From Neisseria lactamica NS19 (lineage in GTDB: Bacteria; Pseudomonadota; Gammaproteobacteria; Burkholderiales; Neisseriaceae): a DNA stretch of 64,000 nucleotides. The notes below the pieces were generated by a model that was not told the DNA's origin, made no database searches, and was given only the letters and a program-made list of their open reading frames with translations. The stretch covers positions 1-64,000 of the forward strand of contig AEPI01000044.1 in assembly GCA_000193795.2 (NCBI GenBank). The letters run 5' to 3'. The number at the start of each line of letters is the position of its first letter. The stretch's first letter is position 1. Below, piece after piece: positions 12,701-21,200 of the stretch. The position numbers were made by a program, and so were the translations under genes.

Positions 12701-12975
12701 TGCGTTTCCGTCCGATTATCATGACCTCGTTCGCCTTTATTTTAGGCGTAGTTCCCCTGTATATTGCCGGCGGTGCAAGTTCTGCCAGCCAGCGAGCCAT
12801 CGGTACAACCGTATTCTGGGGGATGTTGGTCGGCACGCTTTTATCCGTGTTCCTTGTTCCGCTTTTCTATGTGGTGGTACGCAAATTCTTTAAAGAAACC
12901 GCGCACGAGCATGAAATGGCGGTCAAACACGCCGCCGAGGCGGGCATAACCGGTTCGGACGATAAACAATATTAA
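9772..12975 (+). CDS. mtrD: RND efflux transporter MtrD
   Basis: MtrD is the inner-membrane proton-driven pump of the MtrCDE tripartite system. The 1067-residue protein has the HAE1-type RND layout: TM1 at about 10-28 (FAWVISIFII), a large periplasmic loop, six helices, a second loop and a final helix set. The proton-relay Asp pair lies in IGIVVDDAIVVVENVERI. It follows mtrC by 11 bases with GGAAGG upstream. A hairpin separates it from mtrE, which may lower mtrE expression unless read through. Confidence 0.96.
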   Translation: MAKFFIDRPIFAWVISIFIIAAGIFGIKSLPVSQYPSVAAPTITLSATYPGASAQVMEDSVLSVIERNMNGVEGLDYLSTSADSSGSGSVSLTFTPDTDENLAQVEVQNKLSEVLSTLPATVQQYGVTVSKARSNFLMIVMLSSDVQSTEEMNDYAQRNIVPELQRIEGVGQVRLFGAQRAMRIWVDPKKLQNYNLSFADVGSALSAQNIQISAGSIGSLPAVRGQTVTATVTAQGQLGTAEEFGNVILRANTDGSNVYLKDVARVGLGMEDYSSSTRLNGVNTTGMAVMLSNSGNAMATAKAVKERMAVLEKYFPQGMGWKTPYDTSKFVEISIEKVIHTLLEAMVLVFVVMYLFLQNIRYTLIPTIVVPISLLGGFAFISYMGMSINVLTMFAMVLVIGIVVDDAIVVVENVERIMAEEGLPPKAATKKAMGQISGAVIGITAVLISVFVPLAMFSGATGNIYKQFALTMAASIAFSAFLALTLTPALCATMLKPIQKGHHEEKKGFFGRFNKKFTVWTHGYEGRVAKVLHKTVRMMVVYVGLAVVGVFLFMRLPTSFLPTEDQGFVMVSVQLPAGATKERTDATLAQVTQLAKSIPEIENIITVSGFSFSGSGQNMAMGFAMLKDWDERKTPGSDAVAVAGKLTGMMMGTLKDGFGIAIVPPPIMELGNGSGLTINLQDRNNAGHTALLAKRNELIQKMRTSGLFDPSTVRAGGLEDAPQLKIDINRAAAAAQGVSFADIRTALASALSSSYVSDFPNQGRLQRVMVQADGDARMQPADILNLTVPNKSGVAVPLSTIAAVSWENGTEQSVRFNGYPSMELSASPATGVSTGQAMEAVQKMVDELGGGYSLEWGGQSREEAKGSSQTLILYGLAVAAVFLVLAALYESWSIPLAVILVIPLGLIGAAAGVTGRNLFEGLLGGVPSFSNDIYFQVGFVTVMGLSAKNAILIIEFAKDLQAQGKSAVEAALEAARLRFRPIIMTSFAFILGVVPLYIAGGASSASQRAIGTTVFWGMLVGTLLSVFLVPLFYVVVRKFFKETAHEHEMAVKHAAEAGITGSDDKQY

Positions 12976-12980
12976 GCAAA

Positions 12981-13014
12981 ATGCCGTCTGAACGCCCGGG
13001 GCTTCAGACGGCAT
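12981..13014. terminator. Uptake-sequence hairpin between mtrD and mtrE
   Basis: Inverted uptake sequences (12981-12992, 13003-13014) form a stem inside the mtrCDE operon. No T-run follows, so it may attenuate or protect RNA rather than terminate. Confidence 0.6.
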
Positions 13015-13026
13015 CGGGACTTTTGT

Positions 13027-14430
13027 ATGAATACTACATTGAAAACCACCTTAACTTCTGTTGCGGCAGCCTTCGCATTGTCTGCCTGCACCATGATTCC
13101 CCAATACGAGCAACCTAAAGTCGAAGTTGCGGAAACGTTTAAAAACGATACTGCCGACAGCGGTATCCGCGCGGTCGATTTAGGTTGGCATGACTATTTT
13201 GCCGATCCGCGCCTGCAAAAACTGATCGACATCGCACTCGAGCGCAATACCAGTTTGCGTACGGCAGTATTGAACAGCGAAATCTACCGCAAACAATATA
13301 TGATCGAACGCAACAACCTTCTGCCCACGCTGGCCGCCAATGCCGGCGGTTCGCGTCAAGGCAGCTTGAGCGGCGGCAATGTCAGCAGCAGCTACAATGT
13401 CGGACTGGGCGCGGCATCTTACGAACTCGACCTGTTCGGACGCGTCCGCAGCAGCAGCGAAGCAGCACTGCAAGGCTATTTTGCCAGCACCGCCAACCGC
13501 GATGCGGCACATTTGAGCCTGATTGCCACCGTTGCCAAAGCCTATTTTAACGAGCGTTATGCCGAAGAAGCGATGTCCTTGGCGCAGCGTGTCTTGAAAA
13601 CGCGTGAAGCAACCTACAAGCTGTCCGAATTGCGGTACAAGGCAGGCGTGATTTCCGCCGTCGCCCTACGCCAGCAGGAAGCCCTAATCGAATCCGCCAA
13701 AGCCGATTATGCCCATGCCGCGCGCAGCCGCGAGCAGGCGCGCAATGCCTTGGCAACCTTGATTAACCAACCGATACCCAATGACTTGCCCGCCGGTTTG
13801 CCGTTGGACAAGCAGTTTTTTGTTGAAAAACTGCCGGCCGGTTTGAGTTCCGAAGTATTGCTTGACCGTCCCGACATCCGTGCCGCCGAACACGCGCTCA
13901 AACAGGCAAACGCCAATATCGGTGCGGCACGCGCCGCCTTTTTCCCATCCATCCGCCTGACCGGAAGCGTCGGTACGGGTTCTGCCGAATTGAGCGGGCT
14001 GTTCAAAAGCGGCACCGGCGTTTGGTCGTTTGCGCCGTCTATTACCCTGCCGATTTTTACCTGGGGTACGAACAAAGCCAATCTTGATGCAGCCAAGCTG
14101 CGCCAACAGGCACAAATCGTTGCCTATGAATCCGCCGTCCAATCCGCATTTCAAGACGTGGCAAACGCATTGGCGGCGCGCGAGCAGCTGGATAAAGCCT
14201 ATGACGCTTTAAGCAAACAAAGCCGCGCCTCTAAAGAAGCGTTGCGCTTGGTCGGTCTGCGTTACAAACACGGCGTATCCGGCGCGCTCGATTTGCTCGA
14301 TGCGGAACGCAGCAGCTATTCGGCGGAGGGTGCGGCTTTGTCGGCACAACTGACCCGCGCCGAAAACCTTGCCGATTTGTACAAGGCGCTCGGCGGCGGA
14401 TTGAAACGGGATACCCAAACCGGTAAATAA
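13027..14430 (+). CDS. mtrE: Outer-membrane efflux channel MtrE
   Basis: MtrE is the TolC-like trimeric outer-membrane channel of the Mtr efflux system. The 467-residue protein starts with a lipoprotein signal (ALSAC, Cys21), followed by two repeated outer-membrane efflux domains (about 60-250 and 270-455). These contain typical stretches such as SSYNVGLGAASYELDLFG and RYKHGVSGALDLLDAER. It is the last gene of the operon; a hairpin at 14447-14480 follows. Confidence 0.96.
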   Translation: MNTTLKTTLTSVAAAFALSACTMIPQYEQPKVEVAETFKNDTADSGIRAVDLGWHDYFADPRLQKLIDIALERNTSLRTAVLNSEIYRKQYMIERNNLLPTLAANAGGSRQGSLSGGNVSSSYNVGLGAASYELDLFGRVRSSSEAALQGYFASTANRDAAHLSLIATVAKAYFNERYAEEAMSLAQRVLKTREATYKLSELRYKAGVISAVALRQQEALIESAKADYAHAARSREQARNALATLINQPIPNDLPAGLPLDKQFFVEKLPAGLSSEVLLDRPDIRAAEHALKQANANIGAARAAFFPSIRLTGSVGTGSAELSGLFKSGTGVWSFAPSITLPIFTWGTNKANLDAAKLRQQAQIVAYESAVQSAFQDVANALAAREQLDKAYDALSKQSRASKEALRLVGLRYKHGVSGALDLLDAERSSYSAEGAALSAQLTRAENLADLYKALGGGLKRDTQTGK

Positions 14431-14446
14431 CCGGCTGGGCAATAAA

Positions 14447-14480
14447 ATGCCGTCTGAAACGATAAGGTTTCAGACGGCAT
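14447..14480. terminator. mtrCDE terminator (uptake-sequence pair)
   Basis: Inverted uptake sequences at 14447-14458 and 14469-14480, extended by AAC/GTT, followed by TTCTTTCTTT. This is a good intrinsic terminator for mtrCDE. Confidence 0.8.
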
Positions 14481-14537
14481 TTCTTTCTTTAAAACGGTTT
14501 CCGGTGTCTGCCTTTCAAGACGGCAGGCCGTATCCGT

Positions 14538-16700
14538 TTAGAAGGTATGTTTGACGGTTGCGGTCAGGCTGCGCGGCGTGCCGTAAACGTGAATGTCGGG
14601 CATCGTGCGGTAGCGTTTGTTAAACACGTTTTCAAAGTCCAAACCGATGCGGGTGGATTTGCCGATTTTGTAATGCGTGGTCAAATCCAGCGTGGCGTAG
14701 GGGCGTTGGGTCAATGCGGCTGCGGCGGCAGGGTTGATGTTTGCCGGGTATTCGTCCAGCGTGTGGCTGCGGCTTTGCCAGTTGACGTTTGCGCCCAGGT
14801 TCAAACGGTCGGTTACGTCATATGCGGTAAAGAGTTTGAACAAATGAACCGGATAAGACGGATGCAGTTGCTTACCTTCGCTGTTTTTGATTTTGGAACG
14901 TGCATAAGACGCATTCAGCAGCCATTTGTCGCTTAGGCGGCCGCCGATAGAGAGTTCCACGCCTTTTGTTGTAGTGTTGTCGGCTGCACGGTAGTATTTG
15001 TCCTTACCATTCGCGAATTTGCCTGCAACCACGCCCAAATGGTCGCGTTTGTTCATAAAGGCGGATGCGGAAGCGTTCAAACGGCCTTCAAACCACGAGG
15101 CTTTTAAGCCGAGTTCATATGTTTTGCCGCGTTGCGGTTCGAGCGGTTTGCCGTTTTGATCCAAATAGCGCACTTGCGGGCGGAATATGGTGGTGTAAGA
15201 CGCATAGGCAGTCAGATTGCCGGCTATGTCGTAAGTTGCGCCCAAATAAGGAATGAAAACGTTTTGTTTATGGCTGCTGTAAGCGAATTTGTTGCGCTCA
15301 GTGCTGTAACGGTATCGCCAATTCACAAAACGGCTGCCGCCTATCAATGCCAGCTTGTCGGTCAGTTTGAAACGGGTCGAGCCGTAAACCGAGAGGTTTT
15401 TCATATCGGCAAAACCGTCGCGCGAATACGGCATATCGGGTTTGGCGATGTTGCCGTCAAATTTACGCAAATCGGGAATCGTCGACTCGCCTTCTTCATA
15501 GAAAGACAGGTTTTCTTTGTTGTCCTGATAGCTGATGCCCGCATTAAATTCGTGCGAGCGACCCAATGCCGGATAGTCGCCGTCCAAAATCAGGGAAAAA
15601 TTCTGGTCGCGGTATTTGCTGCGGTCGCGGTCTGAAGTGAAAAGCGCGGAGTAGTCGGTATTGATTTCGAATGTACCGGCGATGCCTGAAACGATGTCGC
15701 TTTTACCTGTCAGATAGCTGTAATTGCCTGTCAGTTTCCAGCCGTTGTCAAACTCATGGCTGAGGGAAGTGAACACTTCGGCACTGGTGTCTTTGCCGTA
15801 AGCCCATTTTGCCGAGGAATTGCTGCGCGGCGAAGCCTCAAACGGTATGAAACCGTCTGTCTTATTGCCTGCTGCCGTCAGGTAGCTGAAACGCGAGCTG
15901 CCCTTATTGCGGAAACGGTGTATTTCCGTACCGATATTCCACTGAGTCTGAGGGGCAATGTCGTAGGAGAGAATGCCGTAGAACGTATGATTGTGGCGCG
16001 AAGTGTTCGGCAGGTAATCGCCGCCGTGGTCGCTGACCAAAATAGTGCGGCCGCGCAAGGTATTGTCTGCATTCAAAGGCTGATTGGCATCAAGGACGAA
16101 GCGGTAGTGCTTCCACGAACCGACACCGGCTTCTACGCTGACGGCAGGTTTGGCAGTCGGTTTTTTGCGTTCCAAAGCAACCGTACCACCCGGCTCGCCC
16201 ATGCCGCCGTTGGACAAACCGCTTGCGCCGCGCACGACGACGACTTGGTCATACAATTCGCTGTCCAGATTGTTGGTGCCGCGGCGGATGGCTTTGTAGT
16301 CGTAAAGGAATTTGGGCGCGCCGTCTACGGAAATGCTGTCAATCGCCTGACTGCGCGAAATAAATTGGCTGTGGCCGGATACGTTGTTGCCCATTTTGCT
16401 GTGGAACACGCCCGGTGTTTGTTTCAATACGTCCTGCAGGCTGTCCAAGCCTTGGTCTTCGATTTGTTTTGCCGTTACGACAGACAGGGATTGCGGCGTT
16501 TCACGCTGGGTCAGCCTGATACCTGTGGCGGCGGAGGAAGCCGGAATGGTGTAGTTGGAAGCCGTTTGTTTTCCCAGTTCTTTGACGTGTATTTTCGGAA
16601 GGGAGGCAAGGTCTGCGGCGGAGGCGTGCGCGGCGCATAACAGCATAAGTGCGGATGATACGGCAAGCGCGGTGCGTGAAAGATGCGTGGAGTACATCAT
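14538..16700 (-). CDS. TonB-dependent siderophore receptor
   Basis: A 720-residue outer-membrane receptor predicted to import ferric siderophores using TonB energy. A signal peptide occupies about 1-28 (cleavage after AHASA). The plug domain holds ETPQSLSVVTAKQIEDQG and LKQTPGV, typical of the FhuE/FpvA-like siderophore group, and the barrel ends in Phe (KHTF). AAGGA precedes ATG 16700. The substrate is unknown; neisseriae generally use siderophores made by other bacteria. It is transcribed toward mtrE and away from the copper-type receptor downstream of 16916. I see no clear Fur box. The reading frame is intact. Confidence 0.88.
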   Translation of the reverse strand: MMYSTHLSRTALAVSSALMLLCAAHASAADLASLPKIHVKELGKQTASNYTIPASSAATGIRLTQRETPQSLSVVTAKQIEDQGLDSLQDVLKQTPGVFHSKMGNNVSGHSQFISRSQAIDSISVDGAPKFLYDYKAIRRGTNNLDSELYDQVVVVRGASGLSNGGMGEPGGTVALERKKPTAKPAVSVEAGVGSWKHYRFVLDANQPLNADNTLRGRTILVSDHGGDYLPNTSRHNHTFYGILSYDIAPQTQWNIGTEIHRFRNKGSSRFSYLTAAGNKTDGFIPFEASPRSNSSAKWAYGKDTSAEVFTSLSHEFDNGWKLTGNYSYLTGKSDIVSGIAGTFEINTDYSALFTSDRDRSKYRDQNFSLILDGDYPALGRSHEFNAGISYQDNKENLSFYEEGESTIPDLRKFDGNIAKPDMPYSRDGFADMKNLSVYGSTRFKLTDKLALIGGSRFVNWRYRYSTERNKFAYSSHKQNVFIPYLGATYDIAGNLTAYASYTTIFRPQVRYLDQNGKPLEPQRGKTYELGLKASWFEGRLNASASAFMNKRDHLGVVAGKFANGKDKYYRAADNTTTKGVELSIGGRLSDKWLLNASYARSKIKNSEGKQLHPSYPVHLFKLFTAYDVTDRLNLGANVNWQSRSHTLDEYPANINPAAAAALTQRPYATLDLTTHYKIGKSTRIGLDFENVFNKRYRTMPDIHVYGTPRSLTATVKHTF

Positions 16701-16864
16701 TTTTCCTTATTGGTGGTTTGGCGGCGGGATTTGGCAAAATGTTGCCGTTACAACAGCCGTCGTAATCAGTATTTGGGATTGGTTCGGCTGTTCTAAAATA
16801 TGAATATTAATGTGTTAAAGGGCGGGCAAAAGGCAATGCCGGCAGGTTGTCCGCCTTGTAAGGT

Positions 16865-16899
16865 ATGCCGTCTGAAACGAACTCCGTTTCAGACGGCAT
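16865..16899. terminator. Uptake-sequence terminator after the copper-type receptor
   Basis: Inverted uptake sequences (16865-16876 and 16888-16899) extended by ACG/CGT lie 17 bases beyond the receptor stop on the reverse strand. Confidence 0.75.
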
Positions 16900-16915
16900 T
16901 TTAAAATGCAACCGT

Positions 16916-19030
16916 TTAGAACTTGGCTTGCAGCCTTAACCAAGCGGTGCGGCCGGGTTCGTTCACGCGGGTGGTTTTGATGCCGGCGGCAGGATCGACA
17001 AATCCTCCGCTCTTGCTGACGAATTCGGCATAGGTTTTGTTGAACACATTGTCCACACCGGCCTGCAGGGTGGCGTATTTGTTGAATTTCCAGCCGGCAT
17101 TGACGGAAAGTACGCCAAAGCCCGCGGATGCGCCGATATCTTGGCCGACGATATTGCCTTGACCTTTGCTGAAGCGGTTTTGTTTGGCAACGACTTTCCA
17201 CAATGCGCCCGCGCTGAATTTGCCGTTGTCGAAGGCAAGGGTGTTGTTCCATTCGAGCGGAGGTGTTTGTGCCAACGGTTTGCCGTCGGTACGGTTTTTA
17301 CCGTAGGTATAGGCTAAGTTGCCGGCTATGCTCCAATTAGGAGCGAATTCCCATTTCACTTCAATTTCGCCGCCCAGACGGATGGCATCGATATTGCGTG
17401 CGCTCAAGTCTGGACCATGATGATGGCCGGAGTGTCCGCCTGCTGCCGGTGTCGTCGGAGTATGGCTGCCGGTGTGTCCGCCTGTTGCCGGTGTCGGAGT
17501 ATGGCTGCCGGTGTGTCCTGCGTGATGGTGTGCCATATGGCTATGTGCCGACGCGCTGCCGGCGGTATGATGCATCATCGGTTTTGTTTCGACAATGATG
17601 AAGTCGTCAACTTTGCCTGCAAATACAGAGGCGGAGACGTGCCAATTTCCGCTGTTCCAAATCAGCCCTGCATCAAGTTGGCGGTTGGTTTCTTTTCGGA
17701 GGTTTTCCGATTTTTTGCGTTCCCAGTAGTCGGGAGAACGTTGGGCTATGCCTAAACCTGCGTAGTATTTGGTATTGCCTGTTGTTTGCTCGAAACGGAA
17801 AAAGCCGGAAGTCAAAGGATATTTGGTTTTTTTGAGGGGATCGGAGTCTGCCTTGGTTTCGTATGTGCCTGTTACTTGGTCGTGCCGCAAACCGGCAATC
17901 AGTTTTTGTGCATCGTTACGTTGCCAAGCCGCTTCGGCAAAGCCGCCCAGTTGGTCAAAGCTTTGGGTAGGTTTGAAAGGGCTCGAAGCGTAGTTTTCAT
18001 CGCCTGTTCGTTCGGTATGGCGGTCGCGCATGTAGTCGATGCCGGTTTGAAGGTTGACGTTGTCCCAATCGAAAGTGGCTTTCAGATTGCCGGTATCGGT
18101 GCGGCGTTTGGGGTTAATGGCTTGCTTGCCCATCATACCGACGGGGCGCAGGCTGTAGGTGTCCATCACGTGGTCGATTTCGCTGGAGCCGTAGCGTGCC
18201 TCGATTTCGCTCAACCATGGTGTGATATTGCGTTGGCTGATGCGGACATTCCACGCGTCGCGGTCGAATTTGCTGCCGTCCATCATACGGTCGGCGTAGG
18301 CGGCGCGTCCCCGGCTGCGTTCGTATGTACCGGCGATGGTGGTGTTTTCGGCCGGGGTAACGCCCAACTGAACCATTTGGCTGTCGCGTTTAAAGTTGGA
18401 ATGTACGCGGTTGCCTGCTCCGTCTTTATAGTCGTCGGATTCGTTGTGTGAGACATTGAGGCGGGCATAACCGTATTTGCCGCCCGCACCTGCTTCAAAG
18501 GAGGCATCGCGTCTGCCGCTGCTGCCCAATGTGGTGCTGCCGTTGAAGGAGTAGGGTTGTTCGTGGAAGGTCGGATCTTTACGGACGAAATGTACCGAAC
18601 CGCTGATCAAACCCATGCCTTGGGTAACGGTTTGCGGACCTTTGGTTACGACAACTTCGTCAAAGGTGCTGGGGTGGATGTAGGAAGTGGGCGGATCCAT
18701 GCGGTTGGAACAGCCGCCGTAAACGAACTGGTCGTCTGCGTTGATGGCAAGGCGCGAGCCGCCCAAACCTCGGAACAACGGATCGCCCGAGCTGCCGCCT
18801 TTGCGGATGATGCTCATATTGGGGACGGATTGCAGCAAATCCGCGCCGTCGCCTGCCGGCAGCGGCTGGAGGGTGGCTTTAGGATTGAATTTGACGGTGT
18901 TGGCTTTTTGCTGCTGTGTCCCGGTAACGGTAACGGGGGAGAGTTCGGCGGTTTCTTCCGCAGCAGGGGCAGCCCATGCTTGGCTGAGCGCGGCTGCGAG
19001 GGGGAGGAGTAGGAAACGGGTGGTTTTCAT
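16916..19030 (-). CDS. OprC/NosA-like TonB-dependent copper receptor with His-rich loop
   Basis: A 704-residue outer-membrane TonB receptor. A signal peptide covers about 1-20 and the barrel ends RLQAKF. The plug has GGCSNRMDPPTSYI, a CxxxM pair (Cys107, Met111) at the place where OprC binds copper, and Met-rich stretches such as RPVGMMGKQ could add ligands. Residues about 485-544 form a His/Gly/Thr-rich loop (MAHHHAGHTGSH and similar repeats) likely to sit outside the cell and bind metal. The family match suggests copper uptake. Zinc is possible because of the His-rich loop, but the protein does not resemble the known neisserial zinc receptor ZnuD. No Zur or Fur box is evident. Confidence 0.85.
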   Translation of the reverse strand: MKTTRFLLLPLAAALSQAWAAPAAEETAELSPVTVTGTQQQKANTVKFNPKATLQPLPAGDGADLLQSVPNMSIIRKGGSSGDPLFRGLGGSRLAINADDQFVYGGCSNRMDPPTSYIHPSTFDEVVVTKGPQTVTQGMGLISGSVHFVRKDPTFHEQPYSFNGSTTLGSSGRRDASFEAGAGGKYGYARLNVSHNESDDYKDGAGNRVHSNFKRDSQMVQLGVTPAENTTIAGTYERSRGRAAYADRMMDGSKFDRDAWNVRISQRNITPWLSEIEARYGSSEIDHVMDTYSLRPVGMMGKQAINPKRRTDTGNLKATFDWDNVNLQTGIDYMRDRHTERTGDENYASSPFKPTQSFDQLGGFAEAAWQRNDAQKLIAGLRHDQVTGTYETKADSDPLKKTKYPLTSGFFRFEQTTGNTKYYAGLGIAQRSPDYWERKKSENLRKETNRQLDAGLIWNSGNWHVSASVFAGKVDDFIIVETKPMMHHTAGSASAHSHMAHHHAGHTGSHTPTPATGGHTGSHTPTTPAAGGHSGHHHGPDLSARNIDAIRLGGEIEVKWEFAPNWSIAGNLAYTYGKNRTDGKPLAQTPPLEWNNTLAFDNGKFSAGALWKVVAKQNRFSKGQGNIVGQDIGASAGFGVLSVNAGWKFNKYATLQAGVDNVFNKTYAEFVSKSGGFVDPAAGIKTTRVNEPGRTAWLRLQAKF
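17438..17518. repeat. Tandem repeat in the His-rich loop of the copper-type receptor
   Basis: Two in-frame units of 42 bases (17438-17479) and 39 bases (17480-17518) that differ by a 3-base deletion and a substitution. They encode repeated GGHTGSHTPT segments. Unit number could vary without frameshift. Confidence 0.75.
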
Positions 19031-19161
19031 ATCTAATCTACTTAAATGGAGGGTTGTTGTGTTAGTTCTAAAGTAGTATATAAAACTAAACTGAACGGTG
19101 TATTAGAAGTTGCACTTTATTTAACATACATCAATAATGAATGTATCTGCCTGATAAAAAA

Positions 19162-19196
19162 ATGCCGTCTGAAGCGGAAAAGGCTTCAGACGGCAT
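19162..19196. terminator. Uptake-sequence terminator after lctP
   Basis: Inverted uptake sequences (19162-19173, 19185-19196) lie 14 bases past the lctP stop on the reverse strand. A-runs on the plus strand give a U-run in the lctP transcript. Confidence 0.8.
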
Positions 19197-19209
19197 TTTG
19201 AAAGACGGG

Positions 19210-20853
19210 TTATTTATTAAAGAAAATCAGCGTCCACGGCAAAACATAGGCCTGCAGGAGGGTCAGGAAGCCGACAAAGACACAGAAAATCAGGCTGTGT
19301 TTCACGGTGAAGCGGAACAGGTTGGATTCTTTGCCCTCCAAGCCTACTGCCGCACATGCGATGGCGATGGATTGCGGCGAAATCATTTTGCCGGTTACGC
19401 CGCCGGTCGTATTGGCGGCAACGGTCAGCTCGGGGGTAACGCCGATTTGGTGCGCGGTGCTGGCTTGCAGCGAGCCGAAGAGCGCGTTGGCGGAGGTGTC
19501 CGAACCGGTCAGGAATACGCCCATCCAGCCGAGGAACGGCGAGAAGAACGGGAACACGGCGCCGGTAGCGGCGAGGACGAGTGCCAATGTAGACGACAGT
19601 CCTGAATAGTTTGCCACGAATGCGAAACCGAGTACCAAACCGATAGACAGGATGGACAGACGCAGTTCTTTGAGCGTTTCAAAGAACGTGCCGACGGCTT
19701 CGGAAGGTTTCATTTTCAGCAAGGCGGCGGAAACGATGGAAGCAGACAGGATTGCCGTACCGACCGCGCCGAGGAAGTCGATTTTGAATACGGCGGCGTA
19801 TGGTGTCGGTTCGCTGACGATGGGCGCGGCTTTTTGCACCAGGTTGTGCAGCATCGGCCAGTCGAATTTGACGGTGGCAACGCCTAAAGCCTCTTTTACG
19901 CCCTTAATCGTCCACGCGCTGACGAAAACGGTCAGAATGGCAAAAGGCGACCAGGCTTTGATGATTTGCCCGGCAGTGTATTCGCCTGCTTTGCGTTCGG
20001 ACGGTTTTTTCATGCCGTTGAATGTAAAGATTTCTTCAGGCTGCCATTTTCTCAAGAAGGCAGACAGGCAGATTAGGCTGACCAGTGCGGAAGTAACGTC
20101 AGGCAATTCGGGACCGATGAAGTTGGCGGTAATGAATTGGGTTGTGGCAAAAGACACGCCGGCAACCAACACGGCAGGCCAAGTTTGGCGTATGCCGCGC
20201 ATACCGTCCATCATGGCAACCAACCAGAAGGGTACGATAACCGACAGAATCGGAAGTTGGCGGCCTGCTACCTGACCGATGTGGTAAGGATCGAGGTTGG
20301 ACACCTGGCCGGCAACCAAAACCGGAATGCCCATCGCGCCGAAAGCCACGGGCGCGGTGTTGGCAATCAAACACAAACCGGCGGCGTAGAGCGGATTGAA
20401 GCCCAAACCGACCAGCAAAGCGGCGGTAATCGCCACCGGTGCGCCGAAGCCTGCCGCGCCCTCGAGGAATGCGCCGAAAGAGAAGCCGACCAGCAGCATT
20501 TGCAGGCGTTGGTCTTCGGTAATCGAAATCACGGAAGCGCGGATAATGTCGAACTGCCCTGTTTTTACGGTAATTTTATACAGGAACACGGCGGTAACGA
20601 TAATCCATGCAATCGGCCACAAGCCGTAAGCGAAGCCGTACAGCGCGGAAGAAACCGCCATACCCACCGGCATCCCGAAGCCGAATACGGCAACGGCAAG
20701 CGCAATCAGCAGTGTATAAAGCCCCGCCTGATAGCCTTTGAGCTTCAGGACGGTCAGCGCGGCAAAGAAAAAGACGATGGGTAAGAGTGCGGCGGCGGCA
20801 GTCAGATACAGGCTGCTGCCGATTGCCGTGTAGTTTTGAACCCAAGTTTCCAT
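19210..20853 (-). CDS. lctP: L-lactate permease LctP
   Basis: LctP imports lactate, a main carbon source for neisseriae in the host. From ATG 20853 the protein is 547 residues with about 13 membrane helices and the LctP-family features [20 protein letters not shown] and [23 protein letters not shown] lies 10 bases before the ATG; the frame is open further upstream without a good ribosome site. The gene is divergent from gdhR, and a GntR-type operator sits in its leader (20897-20907). In the gonococcus GdhR represses lctP. Confidence 0.94.
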   Translation of the reverse strand: METWVQNYTAIGSSLYLTAAAALLPIVFFFAALTVLKLKGYQAGLYTLLIALAVAVFGFGMPVGMAVSSALYGFAYGLWPIAWIIVTAVFLYKITVKTGQFDIIRASVISITEDQRLQMLLVGFSFGAFLEGAAGFGAPVAITAALLVGLGFNPLYAAGLCLIANTAPVAFGAMGIPVLVAGQVSNLDPYHIGQVAGRQLPILSVIVPFWLVAMMDGMRGIRQTWPAVLVAGVSFATTQFITANFIGPELPDVTSALVSLICLSAFLRKWQPEEIFTFNGMKKPSERKAGEYTAGQIIKAWSPFAILTVFVSAWTIKGVKEALGVATVKFDWPMLHNLVQKAAPIVSEPTPYAAVFKIDFLGAVGTAILSASIVSAALLKMKPSEAVGTFFETLKELRLSILSIGLVLGFAFVANYSGLSSTLALVLAATGAVFPFFSPFLGWMGVFLTGSDTSANALFGSLQASTAHQIGVTPELTVAANTTGGVTGKMISPQSIAIACAAVGLEGKESNLFRFTVKHSLIFCVFVGFLTLLQAYVLPWTLIFFNK

Positions 20854-20896
20854 AATTGAATATCTCCGAAAATATTTTTCTAATCGTCGGCAATAG

Positions 20897-20908
20897 TGGT
20901 CAAACCAA
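20897..20908 (-). promoter_or_regulatory. Putative GdhR operator in the lctP leader
   Basis: The plus strand reads TGGTCAAACCA (20897-20907), a perfect TGGT-N3-ACCA palindrome of the FadR/LldR type; the reverse strand reads TTGGTTTGACCA. It lies just downstream of a predicted lctP promoter, where binding would block transcription. A related site lies at the gdhR start region. Confidence 0.65.
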
Positions 20909-20926
20909 TTAAAGCAACGTTGCATT

Positions 20927-20955
20927 ACTTTACGAAACTTTAATATTCAGGTCAA
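20927..20955 (-). promoter_or_regulatory. Predicted lctP promoter
   Basis: On the reverse strand TTGACC (20950-20955) and TAAAGT (20927-20932) are spaced by 17 bases, with AT-rich DNA upstream. Transcription would start near 20920. Confidence 0.55.
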
Positions 20956-21091
20956 TATATTTTTGGGCGGTGCGGCAGGTTTGAATGGGAACTTTCATTT
21001 AAATCCCGTTAAAACAAATATTTGCACGAACAAAAAATGTAGTTTGATGTAGTTTTTTCTGTGTTTCGGGGGCGGTGCGAGGTAAATGCCG

Positions 21092-21143
21092 TTGACGGCG
21101 GGGACGGCGGGTCATTAGAATCCGCCCTGATTGGTCAGTCCAA
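21092..21143 (+). promoter_or_regulatory. Predicted gdhR promoter and autoregulatory operator
   Basis: TTGACG (21092-21097) and TAGAAT (21116-21121) have an 18-base spacer. At the expected start point lies TTGGTCAGTCCAA (21131-21143), which shares TTGGT-N2-G-N-CCA with the lctP leader site. This suggests GdhR controls itself. Confidence 0.5.
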
Positions 21144-21200
21144 TTTGATATTTGATGTATTTCGGAAGGGTTTTGTAGGGAATCTTTTAAAGGAGGGGTG

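Noticed and set aside
16916..19030. First thought to be the zinc receptor ZnuD because of the His-rich loop
   Set aside because: The N-terminal and plug sequence do not match ZnuD as I know it. The GGCSNRMDPPTSYI motif fits OprC/NosA copper receptors.
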